Source: a virus. Taken from it: 46,853 bases of DNA. How positions within the stretch are numbered: the first letter of the stretch is position 1; each line of letters begins with the position of its first letter. Of this stretch, positions 26,696 through 33,451 are shown piece after piece. The DNA lies in IMG/VR virus record IMGVR_UViG_3300017726_001530, positions 1 to 46,853 of that record, one strand, 5' to 3'. Made by a program: the position numbers and the translations under genes. The notes beneath the pieces were generated by a model that was not told the DNA's origin, made no database searches, and worked only from the letters and a program-made list of their open reading frames with translations.

Positions 26696-27473
26696 CTTAA
26701 TTAAAGTAATTTTATTATTATTGGCGGTAAGCTTGTCAGGTTTCCTGTACCCACAAGAAGAGTCAGGTGAAAATGGGGGAAATAATCAAACAGCAGATAA
26801 TTTCGGCACAAATAATAACAATTCCACGGTTAGTTCTAACAACAACACAACAGCAACCACAAATAATTACAGTGGTGCCGGCTCTAGTCCGGGCTCAATG
26901 CCTGTTGGATCAGCTATAGCACCAAGCCTAATGTCAAGCGGCATGGATTCTTGTCTTATGTCTAGAAACGGGGGCTTGCAGGTTTTTTCAATTGGTGCAT
27001 CCGCTGGAAGTTACATTCAAGATGAAGAGTGCAACAGAAGAAGAGATGCAAAAGTTCTAAAAGACTTGGGCATGACAGTCCCAGCAATAGCCCTAATGTG
27101 TCAAAATAAAAACAACTGGATGGCTATGTTTACTGCTGGCACACCTTGCCCAATACTTGTAAATGGAAGATTAGTAGCAGGGAGATCAGCTTATTTAGTT
27201 ATGAAACAAAACCCTGAATTACACATACCTAACTATGGAAATATTAAACAAAGAAAAGAAGTTGCACATGTTTGTAGAAGAAAAAAATCTACTAAAGAAA
27301 TAATTAATTGTGATGATGAAATAATCTATATAACTAAGCCTAAATACTCGAAACAACAAGAATATTATAATAGTATACTGGATATACATACAGCTAATGA
27401 AAATGAAGAAATTAATAATGACACTCGCTCTATTTCTGAGCGGTTTAGAGCTTCGCTCCAACCAAGCGGTTGA
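26658..27473 (+). CDS. Exported phage protein of unknown function
   Basis: A 271-residue protein with a typical N-terminal signal (basic, then VILLLLAVSLSGFLYP) and an Asn/Thr/Ser-rich linker (residues 35-70). The mature part has AIAPSLMSSGMDSCLMSRNG, GSYIQDEECNRRRDAKVLKD and AGTPCPILVNGRLVAGRSAY with several cysteines, consistent with periplasmic disulphides. Similar proteins occur in phages of marine and alphaproteobacterial hosts, function unknown to me. Its start lies 38 bases inside the Trp-rich peptide gene. Confidence 0.65.
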   Translation: MNQNQKEKQKRNNLIKVILLLLAVSLSGFLYPQEESGENGGNNQTADNFGTNNNNSTVSSNNNTTATTNNYSGAGSSPGSMPVGSAIAPSLMSSGMDSCLMSRNGGLQVFSIGASAGSYIQDEECNRRRDAKVLKDLGMTVPAIALMCQNKNNWMAMFTAGTPCPILVNGRLVAGRSAYLVMKQNPELHIPNYGNIKQRKEVAHVCRRKKSTKEIINCDDEIIYITKPKYSKQQEYYNSILDIHTANENEEINNDTRSISERFRASLQPSG

Positions 27474-28224
27474 TGATCTTGTAAAGCAATCAGCTATACT
27501 AAGAGGCAATATAGATATAGCTATCCAAGGCATCGGCGGGATAATTACTTACTCTCCCAGCGGAACTTTAGCCCCACAAGGACTGATGCAAGCAGGCTAT
27601 ATAACTTTTGACAACATGTCTGCCTATAATGATGCATTACAGGCTGTGCAAAACACAACTTTTTATTCAGCTGAAGATTATCTTTATGATCAGCAGCAAG
27701 AAGCACAACAAAACATGGAAACTGCAATCAACGATTTTGTTTCAGCAACACTGGCAATAGTAGAAACTTTAGAAGTGAACAGAATGGCAGAAGAAGCACA
27801 ACAATCTGGAGAAATAAGAGATCAAGAAGCACTCCAAAATTTTATAGGAGATGACACATACCTTACAGAACAAGAGGTAAGCTCATACAATCAAGCAATC
27901 ACAGACATTGAAGAATATGGTGGACAATTTGGGGCATTCACTGCTGTTTTATCTAACGATGAATATATTTCAGAGTTTCAAAATGCAGCTGATTCTTTTG
28001 GTGAATCTTTCTTGGATGCTGCTATCAGCTTTGATGCAGCAGGTCAGGCACTTTCAATTCAATGGTCAAACATGACGAGAGAGCTCAATGGACATTCTGT
28101 TGATCTTTCTCAATACTATATGACTGCTGATGATTTCTTCTCAGCAGGACAACAGTCTGAGTTTTACACAACAAGCCCTATTGCTTGTGGGTATGACTTT
28201 TCACAATGTAATACTGATGGATGA
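27397..28224 (+). CDS. Exported acidic protein of unknown function
   Basis: A 275-residue protein with a signal peptide (MKMKKLIMTLALFLSG) whose DNA overlaps the end of the preceding exported-protein gene by 77 bases. The remainder is acidic and Gln/Ala-rich, mainly helical (DDTYLTEQEVSSYNQAITDI). No transmembrane span after the signal. The close pairing of two exported proteins followed by a membrane-anchored coiled coil suggests a periplasmic complex, an inference from order. Confidence 0.6.
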   Translation: MKMKKLIMTLALFLSGLELRSNQAVDDLVKQSAILRGNIDIAIQGIGGIITYSPSGTLAPQGLMQAGYITFDNMSAYNDALQAVQNTTFYSAEDYLYDQQQEAQQNMETAINDFVSATLAIVETLEVNRMAEEAQQSGEIRDQEALQNFIGDDTYLTEQEVSSYNQAITDIEEYGGQFGAFTAVLSNDEYISEFQNAADSFGESFLDAAISFDAAGQALSIQWSNMTRELNGHSVDLSQYYMTADDFFSAGQQSEFYTTSPIACGYDFSQCNTDG

Positions 28225-28696
28225 TCTTGAAATCAAACTTGGAAAATATACTTTTAAAGGTATATACATTGCTATCTTTTTACCGCTTATCTCCAGTATT
28301 GCCGGAGGTGTTTGGTATGTTAGTGACTTTTACAATCGGATTGATACTATCCAGTCCATGGCTAGTAGCAATAGCAATCATTCGGGACTTATAACTGGTT
28401 TAGATTCTAGGGTTGCTTCTATAGAACAATCAATAAACGACAACGACATCTCATCATTACAAGGAAAGCTGGCTGAACTGGGCACAAATCTTTCTTTAAT
28501 CATGGAGGCTCAAAAAGAGCTTATGTACCTTAAAGATTCTTTCAAGGATATCGAAGTTACTTCTAAGGAAAACGATTTGCTAGTGCAGTCATATGAGCTT
28601 AGAATTAAAGAATTAGAAGAACAAATAAATGTACTTCAAAAAGATATGGATTCTGCTTGGCGAGCAATGGATGCCTTAGCCAATCCATTAGGATAA
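28217..28696 (+). CDS. Membrane-anchored coiled-coil protein
   Basis: About 159 residues from the ATG at 28217, which overlaps the preceding stop; the frame extends back to 28130 but only inside that gene. MDDLEIKLGKYTFKGIYIAI leads into a single membrane span (IAIFLPLISSIAGGVWYV), followed by a long periplasmic-type coiled coil (residues 55-150; LRIKELEEQINVLQKDMDSA). This is the layout of inner-membrane spanins and other membrane-tethered phage proteins; no outer-membrane lipoprotein partner is visible, so a spanin role is only possible. Confidence 0.6.
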   Translation: MDDLEIKLGKYTFKGIYIAIFLPLISSIAGGVWYVSDFYNRIDTIQSMASSNSNHSGLITGLDSRVASIEQSINDNDISSLQGKLAELGTNLSLIMEAQKELMYLKDSFKDIEVTSKENDLLVQSYELRIKELEEQINVLQKDMDSAWRAMDALANPLG

Positions 28697-28725
28697 TTTA
28701 TAATTAACTATAAGTATTTTATATA

Positions 28726-28977
28726 ATGGCATTAAAAAAGTCTCAGAAATCTCTTATAATGTGGGGCAAACAGAAATGGCGAACCAAGTCAGGCAAGCCA
28801 TCGGTTCAAGGAAAAAATGCAACAGGTGAAAGGTACCTACCTTCCGCTGCAATTTCTGCTATGACACCAAAAGAATATGCAGCAACTTCGAGAAAGAAAA
28901 GAGCAGGCATGAAGAAAGGTAAACAGTTTGTACCACAAACAAAAAGAGCAAAAAATGTTAGCAGGAGGTACAGGTAA
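28726..28977 (+). CDS. Conserved basic phage protein (DUF5872-like)
   Basis: An 83-residue very basic protein with SLIMWGKQKWRTKSGKPSVQ, NATGERYLPSAAI and KEYAATSRKKRAGMKKGKQF. These segments are typical of a widespread phage family that I recall as DUF5872 (the DUF number is from memory). Role unknown; the basic character would allow nucleic-acid binding. It overlaps the next gene by one base. Confidence 0.75.
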   Translation: MALKKSQKSLIMWGKQKWRTKSGKPSVQGKNATGERYLPSAAISAMTPKEYAATSRKKRAGMKKGKQFVPQTKRAKNVSRRYR

Positions 28978-29321
28978 TGGCAAAAGCAAGTGATGCAAAA
29001 AGAGTAGCTGGTGGTGTGATGTACAGGGGTAAGAAGTACTCCGGCTTCAACAAGCCTAAAAGGTATAGCGGTTCTGGTAAATTTAAAAAAACAGTACTGG
29101 CAAAGAAAGGTGATCAAATCAAAGTTGTTAATTACGGACACAAGTCTTATGGGCATAATTATAGCTCTAAGGCTCGTAGCAGCTATCTTTCTAGGTCAGG
29201 TGGTATTCGAAATAAGTCTGGTCAACTCACGAAAAATGACAAGTTTTCAGCAAACTATTGGGCTCGTAAAGACCTTTGGGCAGGGAAAGGCGGGAGTAAA
29301 AAAAGCCCACCAAAAAAATGA
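28977..29321 (+). CDS. Basic protein with DUF6321-like N-terminus
   Basis: A 114-residue basic protein. VMYRGKKYSGFNKPKRYSGS, KKTVLAKKGDQIKVVNYGHK and later FSANYWARKDLW match the pattern of a phage family (MYRGxxFPGYNKPKR, VLAKxGDxxKxIRFG, AAYWAxKxxW) that I recall as DUF6321. No catalytic centre is evident. It overlaps the following small gene by four bases (ATGA). Confidence 0.7.
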   Translation: MAKASDAKRVAGGVMYRGKKYSGFNKPKRYSGSGKFKKTVLAKKGDQIKVVNYGHKSYGHNYSSKARSSYLSRSGGIRNKSGQLTKNDKFSANYWARKDLWAGKGGSKKSPPKK

Positions 29322-29473
29322 TATTACTGTACACTGAGAAGGTACTTAAAGAAGCTTACTCGCAGTACATATTAGACTTGGCAAAAACATCTGTTGTTGT
29401 GGTGCCAACTTTAGAAGAGTTTAGGGTTATATTTGAAGAGTATTGGAAAGAACAATATGAACAAGAAGAATGA
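29318..29473 (+). CDS. Conserved 51-residue phage protein
   Basis: A 51-residue frame overlapping the previous stop (AATGA): begins MILLYTEKVLKEAYSQYILD and ends FRVIFEEYWKEQYEQEE. Short proteins starting ILLYTEKxLxEAY with a final YRxxYEEYWxE occur in other phages. Acidic, helical, function unknown. Confidence 0.65.
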   Translation: MILLYTEKVLKEAYSQYILDLAKTSVVVVPTLEEFRVIFEEYWKEQYEQEE

Positions 29474-29654
29474 ATTAAAAGACCATTTCAAAAAAGCTGG
29501 ACATAACAATGTGCAACTTAAATGGGTACCTAAAAACCCATATGGCAGAAGGCATAAATTGAATGGTTGGTTGTATAAGTTAGAAGAAAACTCTGAGTGG
29601 AATAAGTTGGCTGGTAATTACGATGATGCTGTAAGGGCAATCAGTTTACTTTAA
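29457..29654 (+). CDS. Small protein, unknown function
   Basis: About 65 residues from the ATG at 29457, with GGAAAG six bases upstream; a TTG at 29433 is less likely. It contains VQLKWVPKNPYGRRHKLNGW and YKLEENSEWNKLAGNYDDAV, a compact beta-type fold. It is the last gene of the rightward replication block and converges on the leftward operon, its stop overlapping a leftward frame by 14 bases. Confidence 0.6.
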   Translation: MNKKNELKDHFKKAGHNNVQLKWVPKNPYGRRHKLNGWLYKLEENSEWNKLAGNYDDAVRAISLL

Positions 29655-29817
29655 GTATGACATCAGAAACAGCTGCTATAGCAACAAGTGCTTTTCTAAT
29701 ATCAGATTCTGATAGGTCTTCAGGATAACCTTTTAAAATTGTATTTTCTTGATAGTTTATTTGCTGATCTTTTTTAATTTCTCTAGCTATTTCTATTACT
29801 GCTTCTTTCATTAACAT
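29641..29817 (-). CDS. Possible small protein downstream of the terminator
   Basis: A frame open from 29850; ATGs at 29817 or 29811 would give about 57 residues (MKEAVIEIAREIKKDQQIN and ESDIRKALVAIAAVSDVILK). It looks protein-like, but it lies beyond the operon terminator, has no good ribosome-binding site and overlaps the convergent gene, so expression is uncertain. Confidence 0.4.
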   Translation of the reverse strand: MLMKEAVIEIAREIKKDQQINYQENTILKGYPEDLSESDIRKALVAIAAVSDVILKVN

Positions 29818-29830
29818 AGCTTTACATATT

Positions 29831-29870
29831 AAAAAAAAAGAGCCATGCATTCAATGAACACACAGCTCTT
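29831..29870 (-). terminator. Rho-independent terminator of the leftward operon
   Basis: On the minus strand AAGAGCTGTG pairs with CATGGCTCTT (10 bp with two G-U pairs, loop of 13) and is followed by nine T. It lies about 10 bases after the stop of the NrdR-like gene and ends the ribozyme-bearing operon. Confidence 0.88.
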
Positions 29871-29879
29871 ATTCCGTCT

Positions 29880-30071
29880 TTATTTATCTTCATTTTCTTG
29901 ACTTCTCCAAGTAATTTTGCCTCCTACAGCAAAACGAGTTGAATCAACCTCAAATGTAGAAAAAGACTTACCGCATTTTTTACAAACCCTTCTCCGCCAA
30001 ATAGTTTTACCATCTTCAAATGGTCTACTATCTTTTACAGAAGTTTTTGACTTACCACATGAACAAATCAC
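29880..30071 (-). CDS. NrdR-like zinc-ribbon protein
   Basis: A 63-residue protein: C3-S-C5-G, then VKDSR, then [16 protein letters not shown] (C30, C33). This is the zinc-ribbon signature of NrdR (CPxC, VxDSR, RRRxCxxCxxRFTTxE), the repressor of ribonucleotide reductase genes, but the ATP-cone domain is absent. It may bind DNA or compete with host NrdR to raise dNTP supply; that is inference. The first motif is CSC rather than CPxC. Last gene of the operon, abutting the terminator. Confidence 0.7.
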   Translation of the reverse strand: MICSCGKSKTSVKDSRPFEDGKTIWRRRVCKKCGKSFSTFEVDSTRFAVGGKITWRSQENEDK

Positions 30072-30490
30072 TAGTCCTCCTTATCAGATTCATTTTCATA
30101 CTTTTTTATTGCTTTAATATCATCGAACATTGGAACACCAGTATCAGACATCCATTCTCTTAACTCTTCAATGAAGACCTTAGAAAAATGGTCATAGTTA
30201 TCAGACACTAATTCACGGACATGTTGATATAGATGCTCGGGTAATTTTTCATCATAACCATTTAAAATATTAGGCTCTGATTTGTCACCACATTCTAATT
30301 GAGTAATCCTAAACATTAACCCATAAAACTTGTCGGGCAGTCCATGAACATATCCATTGCTGTGATACTTGAACCAGTAGTCCAACCAGTCCTTGTATTC
30401 TTGCTCCCCATAATGTCCATTGAGATAGCAACGAACCACCACCCCAAGTTGCGATTTATTGAGAGCCATTTCTCTAAAACTATTTGTCAT
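30071..30490 (-). CDS. Hypothetical protein, leftward operon
   Basis: A 139-residue acidic protein. The ATG at 30490 has GGGGGTGAG six bases upstream. Predicted helical; [20 protein letters not shown] and [18 protein letters not shown] are the more distinctive stretches. It overlaps both neighbours slightly, so it is part of a three- to four-gene translationally linked segment after the last ribozyme. No family recognised. Confidence 0.65.
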   Translation of the reverse strand: MTNSFREMALNKSQLGVVVRCYLNGHYGEQEYKDWLDYWFKYHSNGYVHGLPDKFYGLMFRITQLECGDKSEPNILNGYDEKLPEHLYQHVRELVSDNYDHFSKVFIEELREWMSDTGVPMFDDIKAIKKYENESDKED

Positions 30491-30999
30491 AATGATCTCA
30501 CCCCCTTAAGACCTCTTTGGAATTTGTCTTGAAACATAGACCTAATTGAGTACATCTGATGATAACCCCATAGCTGGTTATATTCTTTTGTAATGTTAAG
30601 ATCAAGCTTAATTTCTTCCATGCCTTCTCCTCTTATATAATCATAAGCCTCTTCATCTTCAAAGGGGATGTTGCGACATACAAATTCAAAATGATTAGAA
30701 TTTTTATCTGGAAAATAAATTACTACAGCTTCCATTAATCCGAAATTCATTCTGTATGTCCTTGTGCTTTGATTAGCTGCCAAAGAAACACCGAAACCAT
30801 TTTTAAACCTGTAAAGATATTGAATATGATCACAGCTTTTGTCACAACCTTCCTGAATAAAATCGAAAGCCACCTCTAAATCTTTAGCTGGTCTCCAACA
30901 TTCTCTCCAAGGAACAATAACTGATCTATTTGCAGAATAATTTTTACAAGTTTCGTATTTCGTTTTTTGAGTTAAAATAGTTTTTCCTTCTCTATGCAT
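30487..30999 (-). CDS. Hypothetical protein, leftward operon
   Basis: A 170-residue protein with a strong ribosome-binding site (GGGAGGTGAG) just before the ATG at 30999. It has aromatic and cysteine-containing sequence (IVPWRECWRPAKDLEVAFDF; NHFEFVCRNIPFEDEEAYDY). No signal, membrane span or known motif. The start touches the preceding stop and the end overlaps the next start. Confidence 0.65.
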   Translation of the reverse strand: MHREGKTILTQKTKYETCKNYSANRSVIVPWRECWRPAKDLEVAFDFIQEGCDKSCDHIQYLYRFKNGFGVSLAANQSTRTYRMNFGLMEAVVIYFPDKNSNHFEFVCRNIPFEDEEAYDYIRGEGMEEIKLDLNITKEYNQLWGYHQMYSIRSMFQDKFQRGLKGVRSL

Positions 31000-31259
31000 T
31001 ACTCACCTCCCATTATTGCTAAACTTCTAAGGTGCTTTTGATTAGCACAATAAAAATCAAAAGAATTTTTAATAGCAGGATCATAATTGAAACCTTGTGT
31101 TGCAAAATTATCTTTTACTTTGCCTTTAAGCAAGTCTAGATAAAGTTGATTTACGAACAAGACGAAATCTGTGTTAGAGATATCATCCGGCATTGTTGAT
31201 GGCTGATAGCCATAAAGTTTTACCCATTGGGTAGTTTTATTTATAAGATTACTATTCAT
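30999..31259 (-). CDS. Hypothetical protein downstream of hammerhead 2
   Basis: An 86-residue protein, first gene after the type I hammerhead at 31298-31391. Its leader contains ATAGGAAAATT immediately before the ATG, closely similar to the leader after the other type I ribozyme. Sequence is helical (SNTDFVLFVNQLYLDLLKGK). No family recognised. Confidence 0.6.
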   Translation of the reverse strand: MNSNLINKTTQWVKLYGYQPSTMPDDISNTDFVLFVNQLYLDLLKGKVKDNFATQGFNYDPAIKNSFDFYCANQKHLRSLAIMGGE

Positions 31260-31282
31260 AATTTTCCTATAAGTTTATGTGT

Positions 31283-31296
31283 GAGTCACCCGACTC
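31283..31296 (-). other. GGGU-loop hairpin next to hammerhead 2
   Basis: RNA GAGUC-GGGU-GACUC, one A after stem I of hammerhead 2. After cleavage it would stand six bases from the new 5' end. The counterpart beside hammerhead 1 has the same loop and different stem bases. Confidence 0.7.
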
Positions 31297-31297
31297 T

Positions 31298-31391
31298 GCA
31301 CTAGACCAAGGAACCAAATTAGTATCGATGTGTGATAGTTAATAAAAAAATGGCTCCAAGGTTTCGGTTAATAAAACCTCATCAGTAGTGC
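31298..31391 (-). ncRNA. Hammerhead ribozyme 2, type I
   Basis: Minus-strand RNA. Stem I GCACUA (31391-31386) pairs with UAGUGC (31303-31298). Core CUGAUGA is 31385-31379. Stem II is GGUU/AACC with loop UUAUU. GAAA is 31365-31362. Stem III, closed by A-U, pairs CC, GGAGCCA (31357-31351) with UGGUUCC and GG, with a two-by-two U internal loop and a long AU-rich loop. Cleavage is predicted after the GUC triplet, between 31304 and 31303. Ends lie in stem I, so the topology is type I. The G of the upstream TAG stop is the first base of stem I. The covariation-like differences from hammerhead 1 support the fold. Confidence 0.85.
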
Positions 31392-31708
31392 TAACCTTCT
31401 AGTATCCTTTGCTCGACACTAGCTGCAATCACAGCTTTATCTACTATGGGTTCAGTGATTTTCTCACACTGATCCCACAAGCTTTTATCTGCTAAAGAAA
31501 TACATTTAGGAAAGTATTTGGATACAAATTTAGTATCGTTATTTATTCCCCCATTGTTGTAGAGGTCATAGTATGCATTGTTAATCATCCTAAATTTTTC
31601 AAGTTTTGGATTATTTTTAGCATCTTCAACTTCACCAGTAAATGGGATAAGTTTTTCAAGTTGTTCGGCAAGTTTTTGATACCTGCCTTTGTTAGACCAG
31701 TAAGTCAT
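31391..31708 (-). CDS. Hypothetical protein ending at hammerhead 2
   Basis: A 105-residue protein; AAAGGAGG lies just before its ATG at 31708. Helical and charged (YQKLAEQLEKLIPFTGEVED). The final G of its TAG stop is the first paired base of hammerhead 2 stem I, so cleavage would leave this gene's message ending in the ribozyme. Overlaps the upstream gene by four bases. No family recognised. Confidence 0.65.
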   Translation of the reverse strand: MTYWSNKGRYQKLAEQLEKLIPFTGEVEDAKNNPKLEKFRMINNAYYDLYNNGGINNDTKFVSKYFPKCISLADKSLWDQCEKITEPIVDKAVIAASVEQRILEG

Positions 31709-31890
31709 AAAACCTCCTTTTGTACTATCAAGCCTTCGTTGATTAACTGCATTGCAGTTCTACCAAACCAGCCTTGAAGTTGCCAAGCTAAACCAGTATC
31801 AACTAGATGCTGCCATGCTTGTAGATACTGTTCCTTAGAATCAGATTCAATGAATCCCTCTGCGATTCCTATTGCATTGAAGTTATTCAT
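31705..31890 (-). CDS. Conserved small phage protein (DUF7417-like)
   Basis: About 61 residues from the ATG at 31890, which has GGGAGGTG five bases upstream and overlaps the previous stop (TAATG). YLQAWQHLVDTGLAWQLQGW followed by FGRTAMQLINEGLI resembles a small, very widespread phage protein family (LIDSGxVWxLQGxYGRxAxxLIxxGxI), tentatively DUF7417. Function unknown. Confidence 0.7.
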   Translation of the reverse strand: MNNFNAIGIAEGFIESDSKEQYLQAWQHLVDTGLAWQLQGWFGRTAMQLINEGLIVQKEVL

Positions 31891-32102
31891 TAGCACACCT
31901 CCCTTTCATGTCCATAGGTTTCAAAGTCTTCTTTAAAATAGACATTAGTTATATTTGGTCTTGTGCCTTTGTGATATCCGTAAGGGTCATACCAAACAGA
32001 GCCACAGGGCTTGTTTTTAAGTTCATCTACTTTGTCCAATACTAAGTCTCTTTGATCCTCAGTATCGCATTTGATAACAATATCGTAAGTTTCATTATTC
32101 AT
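31890..32102 (-). CDS. Small protein downstream of hammerhead 1
   Basis: About 70 residues from the ATG at 32102, chosen over 32114 because AATGAGAAAAATT before it matches the leader of the gene after the other type I ribozyme. It has a ferredoxin-like strand-helix start (ETYDIVIKCDTEDQRDLVLD). First gene after hammerhead 1. No family recognised. Confidence 0.65.
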   Translation of the reverse strand: MNNETYDIVIKCDTEDQRDLVLDKVDELKNKPCGSVWYDPYGYHKGTRPNITNVYFKEDFETYGHEREVC

Positions 32103-32126
32103 AATTTTTCTCATTAAGTTTTATGC

Positions 32127-32140
32127 GGAGCACCCGCTCC
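32127..32140 (-). other. GGGU-loop hairpin next to hammerhead 1
   Basis: RNA GGAGC-GGGU-GCUCC, one A after stem I of hammerhead 1. Same position and loop as beside hammerhead 2 with a differently composed stem, which suggests that the structure is kept. Confidence 0.7.
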
Positions 32141-32141
32141 T

Positions 32142-32204
32142 GCACTAGACCTCTCTCTTCGGGGAAGAGAAAGGTTTCGACCAATCAGGTCTCATCAGTA
32201 GTGC
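32142..32204 (-). ncRNA. Hammerhead ribozyme 1, type I
   Basis: Minus-strand RNA. Stem I GCACUA (32204-32199) with UAGUGC (32147-32142), perfect. Core CUGAUGA 32198-32192. Stem II GACC/GGUC with loop UGAUU. GAAA 32178-32175. Stem III, after the A-U closing pair, has 11 pairs (32174-32164 with 32160-32150), one of them G-U, with loop CCC. Cleavage predicted after GUC, between 32148 and 32147. All invariant core positions are present. The upstream gene's last codons and its UGA stop lie within stem I, the core and loop II, so sequence serves both protein and ribozyme. Confidence 0.93.
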
Positions 32205-32415
32205 TGTTAGCAACTTCATTGAAATGCTCAAGTAAATCCATCCTGACATCAGCAAAAAAGTTTACAGACATATCGTAGTGTCTGCCCTTTCCGAATTTTG
32301 CAAACAACACCGAAAGGTGAGATGTAAGTTCGGCAAAGCCATCGGAGTTAAGACTGAGCTGGCTATCAATAATGCCATCATCGTCTTCGTAATGGTCAAA
32401 ATATTCATTGCTCAT
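32185..32415 (-). CDS. Hypothetical protein whose 3' end encodes hammerhead 1
   Basis: A 76-residue acidic protein (MSNEYFDHYEDDDG; ELTSHLSVLFAKFGKGRHYD). Its final codons, for NSTTDET, and stop form stem I, the CUGAUGA core and part of stem-loop II of the hammerhead. Ribosomes terminating there could interfere with folding or cleavage. AAGGAGG precedes its ATG. No family recognised. Confidence 0.65.
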   Translation of the reverse strand: MSNEYFDHYEDDDGIIDSQLSLNSDGFAELTSHLSVLFAKFGKGRHYDMSVNFFADVRMDLLEHFNEVANSTTDET

Positions 32416-32843
32416 GACACCTCCTTTTTCAGCTTTTCAAGTTGCTTCTGCTGGTGAGGGGTTTGCCCTCTCTGCCAAGCTCCGTAGTAGTCTTGAGCTT
32501 CAGTAAAGTAATCACCCCAGTATGAATCATTGGCTTGCTTTTGAGCAACACCCCAGAAGTAATCAACGAACCAATCGTTTATCCCTTCTTTGCACTCTTT
32601 CAAGGTGTAACCAGAACCAACCTCATCAATAACAAAATAATCATTTATGATGAAGTCAGCAGTGTAGTACTTCTCACCAAAATTAATGCTTGGTTTGATA
32701 ACTATTTTTAGGCTCATGCCCTTGATATCTTCACCACCCATTTTTTCTCTTTGCTCCTTGCTCCAGTCAAGGTTAGAAAACTTTCTGTCAATTAAAGCTT
32801 CGTAATTGCCTTCATTCGTTCTTTCAAATTTAAAACTAAACAT
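32412..32843 (-). CDS. Hypothetical protein, leftward operon
   Basis: About 143 residues from the ATG at 32843, which overlaps the stop of the membrane-protein gene (TAATG) and has AGAGGG upstream; the frame extends to 32942 only inside that gene. Mixed strand and helix protein with SLKIVIKPSINFGEKYYTAD and an aromatic stretch (NDWFVDYFWGVAQKQANDSY), ending in a charged helix. No family recognised. Confidence 0.6.
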   Translation of the reverse strand: MFSFKFERTNEGNYEALIDRKFSNLDWSKEQREKMGGEDIKGMSLKIVIKPSINFGEKYYTADFIINDYFVIDEVGSGYTLKECKEGINDWFVDYFWGVAQKQANDSYWGDYFTEAQDYYGAWQRGQTPHQQKQLEKLKKEVS

Positions 32844-33121
32844 TACTTCTGCCCTCTTCTTAGCTTGCCAATAAAGACAAACATTGGGATGAAGACCAGA
32901 CCAATTACACAACCAATAGCTGTACCAAATGCCAAGTCCCATGAACCTGTACCTGCACCGCCCATGAAGTCTGAGAGCATGTTGCCAATGCCTGCACCAT
33001 ATACAACTCCTAAGCCGCTTTGAAACTGCTTAGGCAAATATTTTTCTACTTCGTAACCTGTCATAGCTCCTAAGATCATGACACCGTTATCAATTATTCC
33101 GAATACAATAAATTCAAACAT
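32843..33121 (-). CDS. Small two-span membrane protein downstream of hammerhead 3
   Basis: A 92-residue protein with hydrophobic segments FIVFGIIDNGVMILGAMTG and AIGCVIGLVFIPMFVFIG around a Gly-rich middle (YGAGIGNMLSDFMGG). The pattern NGxxIxGAxxG, GNxxSDxxGG, GCxxGLxxIP recurs in small membrane proteins of phages and marine contigs. Its start follows the leader AACGAGGAAAAAATT after hammerhead 3. Function unknown. Confidence 0.7.
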   Translation of the reverse strand: MFEFIVFGIIDNGVMILGAMTGYEVEKYLPKQFQSGLGVVYGAGIGNMLSDFMGGAGTGSWDLAFGTAIGCVIGLVFIPMFVFIGKLRRGQK

Positions 33122-33142
33122 AATTTTTTCCTCGTTAAGTTA

Positions 33143-33192
33143 ACTGTTTCGTTCTTTGAACTCATCAGGACAGACCAATATCTGTCGACAGT
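33143..33192 (-). ncRNA. Hammerhead ribozyme 3, type III
   Basis: Minus-strand RNA. Stem III ACUGU (33192-33188) with ACAGU (33147-33143). Cleavage predicted after GUC, between 33187 and 33186. Stem I GACAGA/UCUGUC with loop UAUUGG. Core CUGAUGA 33168-33162. Stem II GUUC/GAAC with loop AAA. GAAA 33150-33147. Ends lie in stem III, so the topology is type III. Every invariant core base is present. It fills the gap between the zinc-finger and membrane-protein genes. Confidence 0.93.
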
Positions 33193-33197
33193 AAGGA

Positions 33198-33214
33198 GAG
33201 GGTTATTAACCCTC
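33198..33214 (-). other. Hairpin holding a stop codon in its loop
   Basis: RNA GAGGGUU-AAU-AACCCUC, seven perfect pairs. The UAA stop of the upstream gene spans the stem-loop boundary (33208-33206). It would become the 3' terminal structure of the upstream message after hammerhead 3 cleaves. Confidence 0.75.
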
Positions 33215-33433
33215 ATCCTTGTAGTGTGGCTTGCAATCGTAGCAAGCATTTGTGTAACCCTGATTAGGCAGATGGTCATCTATTTCACGGTAATGAACAA
33301 CACCACCCTCAAGGTATGTGATAGACCAAGCAGTGCCACATGGATGAACATCAGCATCTCTTTGCTTTTCAAAGTCTTGCACAGTATTAGCATTAAAGTC
33401 TTTGTTGCAGTATTCGCAGTTTAAAGTTTTCAT
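33206..33433 (-). CDS. Small zinc-finger-like protein between hammerheads 3 and 4
   Basis: A 75-residue protein with C6-E-Y-C9 near the start and C64-Y-D-C67 near the end, the latter in YTNACYDCKPHYKDEG; the four cysteines could bind one zinc ion. The middle is beta-type (CGTAWSITYLEGGVVHYREI). It is the only gene between two ribozymes and so would become a single-gene message. No family recognised. Confidence 0.65.
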   Translation of the reverse strand: MKTLNCEYCNKDFNANTVQDFEKQRDADVHPCGTAWSITYLEGGVVHYREIDDHLPNQGYTNACYDCKPHYKDEG

Positions 33434-33451
33434 AATATTTCTCGTTAGTTA

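Noticed and set aside
29110-29337. 75-codon + strand frame overlapping the DUF6321-like gene
   Set aside because: A shadow in another frame of a recognisable conserved gene.
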